Shown here piece by piece: positions 22,377 to 29,937 of a stretch of DNA of 35,348 bases (the stretch's first letter is position 1; each line of letters opens with the position of its first letter). The notes under the pieces are model-generated. The model was not told the origin of the DNA and searched no databases. It saw only the letters and a list, made by a program, of their open reading frames with translations. Location: positions 1-35,348 of the forward strand of contig CAAFQM010000034.1 in the NCBI GenBank assembly GCA_900765105.1, given 5' to 3'. A program made the position numbers and the translations under genes. This DNA is from an uncultured Faecalibacterium sp. (GTDB taxonomy: Bacteria; Bacillota; Clostridia; Oscillospirales; Ruminococcaceae).

Positions 22377-23373
22377 CGGGTCGATCGTACTGCCACCTCC
22401 AGTCCGGGGTATAGGGGCGGAGCGCCAGCGCAAAGGTCACGCCGCCGCCCGCCTGTTTGGGGAGAAAAATCATGCCGCCTGCCGCCAGCACCGCCGCCCG
22501 CTCGCAGACATTGTCCACGCCGGTGACGCTGCGCACAAAGGCGGAGGGAGTAAAGCTGCCGGGCACATTGCGCAGCTGTTCGGCGGAGAAAAACTCCGCC
22601 GGCCAGCCGTGCGTTTTGCAAAATGCCAGAAGCCCCGGCTCGTTCTGTTTCAGATCGATGCTTGCCGCCGCCGCGATGCACTGCGGCGCAAGGCTGTGCC
22701 CGGCGCAGAACGCCGCAAAGGCGGTTTCCAGCACATCTGCCGGGGTGCCGCGCCTGCAGCCGATGCCCAGTACCCCGATGCGGGGCACAAGGTGCAGCGC
22801 ATTGCCCGCCGGGGTCAGGGTGAGGGCAAAATCCGGCGCAGTGCCGTCTGCCGTCACGCCCTTTGGCGGGGTGCCTGCTACCGGCCAGTCGGATGCATAA
22901 TGCACAGGCTGACCGGCCAGCAGCTTGCTGCTGACAAGCTTGATGCGCTCCGGCTCCTGCACGGTGCAGTTCTGGTGCTTTGCCCACTCATCCACCGCAA
23001 AAATATGGTTGGCGTCGGTGGCGGTGGTGATGACGGGCACCGCCCCGCACACGGCAGCAAGGGCGCGGGCGAGGTCGTTGGCACCGCCCAGATGGCCGGA
23101 CAGGATGGGAATGGCAAACTGCCCGCACTCGTCCAGCACCACCACGGCGGGGTCGGATGCCTTGCTTTTGCAGTGGGGCGCGATGGCCCGCACGGCGATG
23201 CCTGCAGCCCCCACAAAAATCAGTGCGTTGCTTTGTGCAAACTGCTGCGCTGTCCAGTCGGAAAGCTTCACGCTGCCCACTCCGCAGAGGTTTACGCTGC
23301 CGGGATATGCCGCGCTGAGCTTTTCCGCAAGGGCAAGGCCTTTTTCGGTAAAGGCCAGATACGCCCGGGTCAC
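22366..23373 (-). CDS. cbiG: Cobalt-precorrin-5A hydrolase
   Basis: The product is 335 residues. CbiG opens the delta-lactone and releases acetaldehyde, and it is a marker of the anaerobic (early cobalt) route. An N-terminal CbiG domain ('IFVGAAGIAVRAIAPHCKSKASDPAVVVLDE', 'SGHLGGAND') precedes the C-terminal domain ('GVLGIGCRRGTPADVLETAF', 'AAAASIDLKQNEPGLLAF'). It overlaps cbiF by 4 bases. Confidence 0.95.
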   Translation of the reverse strand: MTRAYLAFTEKGLALAEKLSAAYPGSVNLCGVGSVKLSDWTAQQFAQSNALIFVGAAGIAVRAIAPHCKSKASDPAVVVLDECGQFAIPILSGHLGGANDLARALAAVCGAVPVITTATDANHIFAVDEWAKHQNCTVQEPERIKLVSSKLLAGQPVHYASDWPVAGTPPKGVTADGTAPDFALTLTPAGNALHLVPRIGVLGIGCRRGTPADVLETAFAAFCAGHSLAPQCIAAAASIDLKQNEPGLLAFCKTHGWPAEFFSAEQLRNVPGSFTPSAFVRSVTGVDNVCERAAVLAAGGMIFLPKQAGGGVTFALALRPYTPDWRWQYDRPDGI

Positions 23374-24131
23374 TGGTCCGTCCCCCGGCGGAACTCGGTA
23401 GTAAAGGCGGGGTCATACAGCTTGCTGCGCTCGTAGGTTTTGCCAAGGAAGCCGCCCACCACGATGAGCGCCGTTTTGGTGATGGCCGCCGCGCGGGTGC
23501 TTGCGGCGAGGGTGCCCACTGTGCAGCGGACCGTTTTTTCCTCCGGCCATGTGGCCTTGTACACCACTGCCGCCGGAGTGTCCGGCGTGTAAGCGCCGCC
23601 CTCGAGCAGCGCCTGCTGCACCTTATCAATGAGGCCGATGGACAAAAAGATCACCATCGTAGCACCGTGGGCGGCAAGGGACGCCAGCTTTTCTTTTTCC
23701 GGCACCGGAGTACGCCCCTCCATGCGGGTGATGATGACCGTCTGGCTCACGGTGGGCAGAGTGTACTCGGCGTTCAGCGCCGCCGCCGCCCCGCAGAAGC
23801 TGGACACGCCCGGGGTGTCGTCGTAGGCGATGCCCTCGGCGTCCAGCACGTCCATCTGCTCCCGGATGGCACCGTACAGGCAGGGGTCGCCGGTGTGCAG
23901 ACGCACGGTGGTCTTGCTTGCAGCTTCCATCTGCCGCATCACGTCCAGCACCTGTTCCAGCGTCATTTCGGCGCTGTTATAAATGGCGCAGCCCTCTTTG
24001 GCAAGCCCCAGCAGAGCCGGGTTGACCAGACTGCCCGCATAGATGATGCAGTCAGCGTTTTGCAGCAATGCCGCGCCCCGCCGGGTGATGAGATCCGGTG
24101 CACCGGGGCCTGCGCCTACAAAATGGATCAT
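23370..24131 (-). CDS. cbiF: Cobalt-precorrin-4 C11-methyltransferase
   Basis: The product is 253 residues. CbiF/CobM adds the C11 methyl. Motifs are VGAGPGAPDLITRRG at the start, 'RLHTGDPCLYGAIREQM', and 'YDDTPGVSSFCGAAAALNAEYTLP' in the middle. AAAGGAG lies before the ATG, and 4 bases separate it from the cbiL stop. Confidence 0.95.
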   Translation of the reverse strand: MIHFVGAGPGAPDLITRRGAALLQNADCIIYAGSLVNPALLGLAKEGCAIYNSAEMTLEQVLDVMRQMEAASKTTVRLHTGDPCLYGAIREQMDVLDAEGIAYDDTPGVSSFCGAAAALNAEYTLPTVSQTVIITRMEGRTPVPEKEKLASLAAHGATMVIFLSIGLIDKVQQALLEGGAYTPDTPAAVVYKATWPEEKTVRCTVGTLAASTRAAAITKTALIVVGGFLGKTYERSKLYDPAFTTEFRRGTDQ

Positions 24132-24135
24132 GGTA

Positions 24136-24840
24136 TCACTCCTTTACCAGTACCGTAGCAAAATAGCCTGCCGGCCCTTCCGGCCGGTCAAGCGAAAGAT
24201 CAGGGTAAACGGCTTCGTCCGGCAGGCCGCAGCTGCACACAAGGGCGCTGCCGGCAAGCTTTCCGGATGCTGCCAGTTTCTCAAAAAGCGCGGGCAGCTG
24301 CGTGCCGTTTTTCATCAGCACTTTGGTGCCGGGTGTGTCCAGAACGCGGTCAGCCCAGCCGCCGGGCGCAATGGTCAGCGGAGCATCCATGCCGCCGGTC
24401 AAGGGCCGGTTCAGCCGCGCCGCCGCCGCGCAGAAGCTGGGCACGCCTGCTGCCATGGCGGTGGCGCAGCCCTGTGCTTCCAGAACTTCCTGCAGGTAGC
24501 CGAAGGTGGCGTAGATGGACACATCGCCGAGGTTCAGCATGGCCACATCCTGCCCGGCGTCCAGAAAGGGGCGCACGGCAGCAGCCGCCGCTTCGTGGGA
24601 AGCGCGCAGGACATCCCTGTCCCGGCTCATGGCAAACTGCAAAGGAAGAATGGTCTTGCCGGAAAGCTCTTCGCCCAGTGCCCGGCGGGCGATGTCCAGC
24701 GCCAGCATCCGGCCGGAAGAAGTCCGGGGCGCGGCCAGCACCGGGCACTGCCGGATGAGCCGCACGGCCTGCAGGGTCAGCAGTTCCGGGTCGCCGGGGC
24801 CGACACTGACCCCGTAAAAGGTGCCTTTCAGTTCTGCCAT
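24136..24840 (-). CDS. cbiL: Cobalt-precorrin-2 C20-methyltransferase
   Basis: The product is 234 residues. CbiL/CobI methylates C20. The opening GTFYGVSVGPGDPELLTLQAVRLI is diagnostic, followed by 'VAMLNLGDVSIYATFGYL' and 'AGVPSFCAAAARLNRPL'. The start at 24840 overlaps the cbiD stop by 13 bases. Confidence 0.95.
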   Translation of the reverse strand: MAELKGTFYGVSVGPGDPELLTLQAVRLIRQCPVLAAPRTSSGRMLALDIARRALGEELSGKTILPLQFAMSRDRDVLRASHEAAAAAVRPFLDAGQDVAMLNLGDVSIYATFGYLQEVLEAQGCATAMAAGVPSFCAAAARLNRPLTGGMDAPLTIAPGGWADRVLDTPGTKVLMKNGTQLPALFEKLAASGKLAGSALVCSCGLPDEAVYPDLSLDRPEGPAGYFATVLVKE

Positions 24841-26780
24841 TCGCGCATCAGCTCCTTTGCAATGGCAGTTTCGCCCAGCGGGCCGTGCTGGTTGGAGAAC
24901 AGCACCGCACCCACCCGGAACGCTCCGCCTGCCCGGCGGTCGAGATGCAGCTGAACGGCGGCAAGGATGCTTTCCAGCACCGGGGCACGCAGCCCCGCCG
25001 CGTCCAGAATGTCCAGACAGGCGTCGGTGGTGGCAGCGTCCATCAGGGCGGCGCACACTTCGCGGGATGCCCCGCAGACTGCCGCGTGGGCGCAGAACAC
25101 TTCGGCCCGTCCGTCGGCGGTGTGAGAGTGGGTGTTCATCACGCCCGCCGCCAGCTTGGCCAGCTTGCCCACATGGCCTACCAGAAGCACTTCGTCAAAC
25201 TTTGCCGCTGCGGCCATATCCAGCGTGTCTCCGATAAAATTAGAGGTCTTGACCACCGGGAACCGCTCGAACTGCGGCAGGGCGGCGGCCAGATAGTCCA
25301 GCCCGTAGTTGCCGGGTGCCAGTACCAGCCGTTTCGGCGTGCCGGGGCGCAGGGCGGCCTGATTCATTTCCAGCTGGATGGTGTCCAGAATGGCCTGCTG
25401 GCTCATGGGTTCCACAATGCCGCTGGTGCCCAGAACCGACAGCCCGCCTTCCACCCCGATGTGGGGGTTGAAGGTGCGTTTTGCAACTTCGGCACCGCCT
25501 TCGATGGAAATGACCACCGCAAAGCCGCCGGCATACCCGGCGTTTTCGGCCTCCCGCTGCAGGGCTTCGGCGATCATCTGCCGGGGCACATGGTTGATGG
25601 CGGCTTCACCCACCGGCTGGTCAAGGCCGGGTTTCGTCACCCGACCCACGCCCTCGCCGCCGGAAATGTGCACCCCGGGCACGGCCGGTTCCAGTGTGAC
25701 CGACGCGACCACCGGCAGACCGGTGGTCACGTCCACATCGTCGCCGCCGTCCTTGCGGATGGCGCATTCCGCCCCGGCATCGGTCAGGCGGCAGAAGATG
25801 GGAGCCACCTCCACCACGATGCCCTTGGGGGTGCGCAGAGCCACCGTCTCCGGCGCATGGCCGGTGAGCAGCAGCCGCGCCGCGCCCGCCGCGCCCAGCG
25901 CCGCACAGGTGCCGGTGGTATAGCCGCAGCGCAGCAGTTTCTGCCCGCTGCGGACATAGTGCTCAAAAGTCTGCTTCGGGGGTTCCGGTGATGCCGATGC
26001 CTGCGGCTTTGCCGGAGCTGGTGCGCCGTACAGGGCGGCATACTGCTCTTCCGAAAGGCTGTACAGCGCCCGGATATTGTCCGGGGCAAAGGCTTCGGCG
26101 GGGGAGAGTACCCCGGAAACGCCCTGCGGCGAGACGCAGACCACCCGGTCTGCGATCTTCTGCGCCAGTTCCAGCTCGTGCAGGCTTACCACCACGGCAA
26201 GGCCGCGTTCGTGCGCCAGCATCTGCAGGATGGTCAGCAGCTCGATCTTGCCCTTGATGTCAAGGAAAGACGTCGGCTCGTCCAGAAGGATCACTTCCGG
26301 CTGCTGGCACAGCGCGCGCGCCAGCAGGATGCGCTGGCGCTGGCCGTCGCTGATACGGTTGAAATCCCGGTCGGCAAGGGCGGCAGCGCCCACCAGCTCC
26401 AGCGCCTGCCGCACCTGCTGCTTGTCCTCATCGGACAGAATGCCCAGCCGCCCGGTGTAGGGGTGACGCCCGGCGGATGCAAAGTCAAAACAGGTAGTCA
26501 GCTCCATCCGGCGGCTGTGGGGTGCCATCAGCGCCAGTTTGCGGGCGCGGGCGGTGCCGGTGCAGCCGGAAAGCGGGGTACCGTCCAGAAGCACTGCCCC
26601 GCCCATGGGCGTCAGCTGCCCTGCCAGCGTCCGCAGCAGGGTGGATTTGCCCGCGCCGTTGGGGCCGATGAGGGCAAGGATCTGCCCGGCTTCGGCTCCG
26701 AGGGTAATGTCCCGCAAAAGCGGGGTCTTGCCGTAGCCGATGGCAAGGGCTTCGGTTCTGTAGAGCATTTTTTCCTTCAT
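24828..26780 (-). CDS. cbiD: Fusion of a BtuD/FecE-like ABC ATPase with CbiD (cobalt-precorrin-5B C1-methyltransferase)
   Basis: One uninterrupted frame of 650 residues. Residues about 1-250 are an iron/B12-uptake class ATPase: Walker A GPNGAGKST near 40, a signature written ISDGQRQRILLARAL, Walker B VILLDEPTSFLD and the switch His in VVVSLHELE. Residues about 251-272 are a Pro/Ala/Ser linker (APAPAKPQASASPEPPKQ). From about 273 the protein is CbiD, with LRCGYTTGTCAALGAA, 'VHISGGEGVGRVTKPGL', 'FNPHIGVEGGLSVLGTSGIVEPMS' and 'VGHVGKLAKLAAGVMNTHSH'. No stop codon, ribosome site or Met occurs at the junction. The start at 26780 has GGAGG 7 bases before it and overlaps the permease stop by 4. The ATPase half should pair with the upstream permease; the CbiD half acts in ring methylation. 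Confidence 0.93.
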   Translation of the reverse strand: MKEKMLYRTEALAIGYGKTPLLRDITLGAEAGQILALIGPNGAGKSTLLRTLAGQLTPMGGAVLLDGTPLSGCTGTARARKLALMAPHSRRMELTTCFDFASAGRHPYTGRLGILSDEDKQQVRQALELVGAAALADRDFNRISDGQRQRILLARALCQQPEVILLDEPTSFLDIKGKIELLTILQMLAHERGLAVVVSLHELELAQKIADRVVCVSPQGVSGVLSPAEAFAPDNIRALYSLSEEQYAALYGAPAPAKPQASASPEPPKQTFEHYVRSGQKLLRCGYTTGTCAALGAAGAARLLLTGHAPETVALRTPKGIVVEVAPIFCRLTDAGAECAIRKDGGDDVDVTTGLPVVASVTLEPAVPGVHISGGEGVGRVTKPGLDQPVGEAAINHVPRQMIAEALQREAENAGYAGGFAVVISIEGGAEVAKRTFNPHIGVEGGLSVLGTSGIVEPMSQQAILDTIQLEMNQAALRPGTPKRLVLAPGNYGLDYLAAALPQFERFPVVKTSNFIGDTLDMAAAAKFDEVLLVGHVGKLAKLAAGVMNTHSHTADGRAEVFCAHAAVCGASREVCAALMDAATTDACLDILDAAGLRAPVLESILAAVQLHLDRRAGGAFRVGAVLFSNQHGPLGETAIAKELMREWQN

Positions 26781-27793
26781 CGTGCGCCCTCCTGATTCCG
26801 CCGCACCAGCAGCCAGATGACCACCGGCGCACCGAACACCGCCGTCACCGAACTGATGGACAGCTCGGTGGGGGCGAACAGGCTGCGCGCCAGCAGGTCG
26901 CAGAACAGGCAGAATGCTGCCCCGCCCAGGCAGCACCCCGGCAGCACATGCAGGGGCTTTGCACTGCCCAGTATCTGTTTGACCAGATGGGGCACCGCGA
27001 TGCCCACAAAGGAGATGGGGCCTGCAAAGGCGGTGACGCAGGCTGCCAGCAGGCTGGAAAGCAGCACCAGCGCCGCCGAGAAAGGCCGGACGTTCACGCC
27101 CACGCTGCGGGCGTATTCTTCGCCCATCTGGTAGGCCGCCATGGGCTTGGAAAGCAGGAAGGACGCCGCCAGCGCGGGCAGCACCACCAGCGCTGCCGCC
27201 CGGACGTTCGCCCATGTCATACCGGAAAAACTGCCTTGCGACCAGTTGTGCAGGTTGACGATGTTGGAGTCCTGCGCAAAGGCCACCACGATGTCCGTGA
27301 CGGCGGAGCAGATGTAGCCGATCATGACGCCGCAGATGACAAGGATGCTCATGCGCTGCACCCGCCGCGCCACGGCCAGCACAAAGGCCATGGCGGCCAT
27401 AGCGCCTGCAAAGGCGGCAACGATCAGGGTCACCGAGCTGGTCAGCATTCCCCGGTTCAGAAACACCACCATGGTCAGAGCCACGGCCAGCTTGGCACCG
27501 CTGGAAATGCCCATGACGAAAGGCCCCGCAATGGGGTTGGCAAAAAAGGTCTGCAGCAGATAGCCCGCCGCCGAAAGCGCTGCGCCCAGCAGCGCCGCCA
27601 TCACGGCCCGGGGCAGGCGCAGCTGCAGGATGATGTTCACGGAAAGGGCATCGCTGCCTTTGCCCAGCAGCGCCGCCAGCACTGCGCCGGGGGCCAGCGA
27701 TACGCTGCCCCAGAACAGGTTCAGTGCAAACAGCGCCGCCAGTGCCAGCGCCAGAACGAGATAAGAGACGGCAAGGCGTCGGGTTCGGGTCAT
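26777..27793 (-). CDS. FecCD/BtuC-type ABC permease
   Basis: The product is 338 residues with about ten hydrophobic helices. Family motifs include 'RLPRAVMAALLGAALSAAGYLLQTFFANPIAGPFVMGISSGAKLAVAL' (the conserved RxPR...G..L..G...Q...NP...P...G...GA pattern) and 'GPISFVGIAVPHLVK' near the C-terminus. It imports corrinoids, siderophores or heme together with the adjacent lipoprotein and the ATPase half of the fusion. AAAGGAG lies before the start. Its place in the cobalamin operon favours a corrinoid or a related metal-tetrapyrrole or cobalt complex. Confidence 0.93.
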   Translation of the reverse strand: MTRTRRLAVSYLVLALALAALFALNLFWGSVSLAPGAVLAALLGKGSDALSVNIILQLRLPRAVMAALLGAALSAAGYLLQTFFANPIAGPFVMGISSGAKLAVALTMVVFLNRGMLTSSVTLIVAAFAGAMAAMAFVLAVARRVQRMSILVICGVMIGYICSAVTDIVVAFAQDSNIVNLHNWSQGSFSGMTWANVRAAALVVLPALAASFLLSKPMAAYQMGEEYARSVGVNVRPFSAALVLLSSLLAACVTAFAGPISFVGIAVPHLVKQILGSAKPLHVLPGCCLGGAAFCLFCDLLARSLFAPTELSISSVTAVFGAPVVIWLLVRRNQEGAR

Positions 27794-27816
27794 GGATGCT
27801 CCTTTCTGTCGGTCGT

Positions 27817-28956
27817 TCAGTCTACATGCACGAGGAACTTCAGCGTCTCCGGGGCAGGGGTGCCCTCGGTAAAGACGCGGTTCATGTCAAGGATCAGGTC
27901 AGCCAGCTCCATGCTCTGCTGGAACAGGCTCTGTGCCGTACACCAGACCTGACCGTCTTTCACTGCCTTGAACTCGCTCAGCAGCGGGAATTTTTCGGTC
28001 AGCTGGCTCACCGACGAGACGGTGCCCTCGATGGCGCTGTTGTAGATGAGCACATCGGCGTCCTTTGCCCCGGCGTAGAAATCTTCCAGCGGCAGGTTCA
28101 TGGTGGCAAGGCTGTTGCCGTTCTCGGTCAGGTCGGAGAACACATAGCTGCCGCCGGCCATCTCGATCATCCGGGCAACGTAGTCGCTGCCCTTGCGCAC
28201 GGTGGCAAGGTTGTTGGAGGTAAGCGAGAAAAAGGCGCAGCTCTTGCCGGTGGAAGGTTGATCCAGCAGGGGCGCAATGCGCTCTTCCTGCGCGGCGAAC
28301 ACCTGTTCGGCCTGCTCCTCTTTGCCCAGCAGGATGCCGAAGAACTTGATCCACTCCATCCGTGCCAGGGGGCCGCTCTCGTAGCTGGAACGCTCCACCA
28401 GCACCGGGATGCCGAAGTGCTCCAGTTGCTCCTTGACGTCCGGGGTGTGCAGGATCATGGTGTTCTCAATGGCAAGGCTGCACCCGGCGGCAAGAATCTG
28501 CTCGTAGTCCGGTGCGCTGTACTTGCCCGCGTAGGCGATGCGCCCGTCCTCCATGGCCTGTTTTGCTTCGGGCAGATACCAGCCCTCGGCCTTGGTGCCG
28601 GAGAGCGCGATACTGTCCAGCGCGTCCAGATGCAGGATCAGGTCCATCACCGAGGTGGAGACGAGATAGAGGTCGTTCAGCGGCTGACGCAGTACGGTCA
28701 CGTCGGCAGGCAGGTTGTCCACCTCGGCGGCATCTTCCGGTACAACGAGAAATTTTGAGCCGTCGCCCGGGAGGGTCAGCATGGTATAGCCGCCCTCGTA
28801 ACAGTCGGCGGTGAATTGCTGCGCATAGTCCAGCGTGTAATGATGCGAAAAAACAAGACTTTCTGTATTGGCAGGCTGGCTCTTTTCGCCGCAGCCGGCC
28901 AGCGCCAGCGCCGCCGCCGGGAGCGCGCAGAGAAATTGTTTTCGGGTGAGTTTCAT
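27817..28956 (-). CDS. ABC transporter substrate-binding lipoprotein (BtuF/FecB-like)
   Basis: The product is 379 residues. The signal peptide ends in the lipobox ALAGC with Cys22, so the mature protein is lipid-anchored outside the membrane. The rest has the two-lobe layout of class III (TroA-fold) binding proteins: 'VTVLRQPLNDLYLVSTSVMDLILHLDALDSIALSGT' in the first lobe, a long linker helix region around 'LARMEWIKFFGILLGKEEQAEQVFAAQ', and a second lobe with 'YVARMIEMAGGSYVF'. Only 1 base separates it from the previous gene, and 23 bases separate it from the permease. Ligand identity (corrinoid, heme, siderophore, cobalt chelate) cannot be read directly. Confidence 0.9.
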   Translation of the reverse strand: MKLTRKQFLCALPAAALALAGCGEKSQPANTESLVFSHHYTLDYAQQFTADCYEGGYTMLTLPGDGSKFLVVPEDAAEVDNLPADVTVLRQPLNDLYLVSTSVMDLILHLDALDSIALSGTKAEGWYLPEAKQAMEDGRIAYAGKYSAPDYEQILAAGCSLAIENTMILHTPDVKEQLEHFGIPVLVERSSYESGPLARMEWIKFFGILLGKEEQAEQVFAAQEERIAPLLDQPSTGKSCAFFSLTSNNLATVRKGSDYVARMIEMAGGSYVFSDLTENGNSLATMNLPLEDFYAGAKDADVLIYNSAIEGTVSSVSQLTEKFPLLSEFKAVKDGQVWCTAQSLFQQSMELADLILDMNRVFTEGTPAPETLKFLVHVD

Positions 28957-28957
28957 A

Positions 28958-29809
28958 TTACTTCAGGCTGTCTGCTGCAAATGTCAGCGTATACTCGATC
29001 TCATGCGGGGTGCTCATGGCGACGGTGTCAGCTGTCACGGTCAGAGCTGTATCCAGAGCGGAGACGGGGATCTCAAAGGTGGAGTTGCCCTCGGTGTTGG
29101 TGGGCAGATACTTTTCGCCGTCCACGATCATGTAATCGTAGTTGGGGCTGCTCCAAACGAGGGTGGCGGTCATCTTGCCGTCGGCCACGGTCAGGGCGGC
29201 GGGGCTTTCCACGGTGGCGCGGCCGGAGCCGCCCTCCAGCGTCACCTCGCAGGTATAGCTGCCGTCGGCAGGAACTTCGGCGTCAGCAGCCTTTTCCACA
29301 GCGTTGCGCACGCTGACCACGTGGTCGTACCACTTGCCCTTGGTGCCCAGAATGGCCAGGTCAAAGTCGGTATCCAGTGCAGAGACCGGAATGTCAAAGC
29401 CGTACACTTCCTCGGAAGTGCCGTCGGAGTAGGTGACGGTGTCGGTGGTGGGCTGAAGCCAGTCGGATTCGTTTGCCTCGGCGTCGGCAGCCTTGCCCGG
29501 ATACAGGTTGACGATCTTCTTGGATGCCAGACTGACATGGAAGGTCATTTCGCCGTTCTCCACAGTCAGGGTGCCCTTGCCGTCGCAGGCTTCGTTTGCG
29601 TGGAACATGCTGCTGTCGGTCTCAAAGTCGGCGGTGTATACGCCGTCCGGCAGGGCGGCAGTCTCAGCGGCAGAAGACGCCGCAGCGGAAGCGGCTTCGG
29701 ACGAAGCAGTGCCGGAAGAAACCGAAGAAGCCGTGGAAGAAGCGCCGCAGCCTGCCAGCAGGCTCAGCGCCAGAGAAGCGGTGACAACACAGGAAAGAAT
29801 GCGTTTCAT
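28958..29809 (-). CDS. Surface lipoprotein with two related beta-domains
   Basis: The product is 283 residues. The lipobox LLAGC places Cys21 at the mature N-terminus, followed by a Ser/Ala-rich spacer to about residue 53. Two related domains follow (about 54-170 and 178-283). Each opens with DGxYT, then has a 'LTVxxGxMT' strand, later 'FxIPVSALDT', and ends with a His-containing strand. The plan recalls NEAT-type heme-binding domains, but I cannot confirm that family. The operon position, between an exported CbiK-like protein and a TroA-fold binding protein, suggests it captures or hands over a tetrapyrrole or metal at the surface. That role is an inference. Confidence 0.75.
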   Translation of the reverse strand: MKRILSCVVTASLALSLLAGCGASSTASSVSSGTASSEAASAAASSAAETAALPDGVYTADFETDSSMFHANEACDGKGTLTVENGEMTFHVSLASKKIVNLYPGKAADAEANESDWLQPTTDTVTYSDGTSEEVYGFDIPVSALDTDFDLAILGTKGKWYDHVVSVRNAVEKAADAEVPADGSYTCEVTLEGGSGRATVESPAALTVADGKMTATLVWSSPNYDYMIVDGEKYLPTNTEGNSTFEIPVSALDTALTVTADTVAMSTPHEIEYTLTFAADSLK

Positions 29810-29853
29810 GGAAATATACCTCTACATTAATAAAGAATTGCAAAATCAGGTTT

Positions 29854-29862
29854 ATTATAACA
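29854..29862 (-). promoter_or_regulatory. Internal promoter upstream of the main cob gene block
   Basis: On the minus strand TGT-TATAAT (29862-29854) is a perfect extended -10. The -35 at 17 bases (TTCTTT) is weak. It lies between the cbiK terminator and the two-repeat lipoprotein gene, with a predicted start near 29847. No riboswitch lies between this promoter and the genes it serves. Confidence 0.6.
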
Positions 29863-29872
29863 TGATTTGAAA

Positions 29873-29928
29873 TAAAAAAGAACCCTCTCTGTCAGGTTTC
29901 CGCACAGGCGGCAGCAAGACGGAGAGGG
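29873..29928 (-). terminator. Intrinsic terminator after the cbiK-like gene
   Basis: CCCTCTCCGTC and GACAGAGAGGG (plus-strand 29918-29928 and 29883-29893) pair around a 24-base loop that has its own short stem. A T6 run follows on the minus strand. It is 10 bases after the stop codon. Confidence 0.82.
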
Positions 29929-29937
29929 CCGGAAAAA

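Noticed and set aside
26780..27215. N-terminal extension of the ATPase-CbiD frame up to 27215
   Set aside because: The extra 145 residues overlap the FecCD permease in another frame and match no domain. The ATG at 26780 has GGAGG 7 bases upstream and ATGA coupling.
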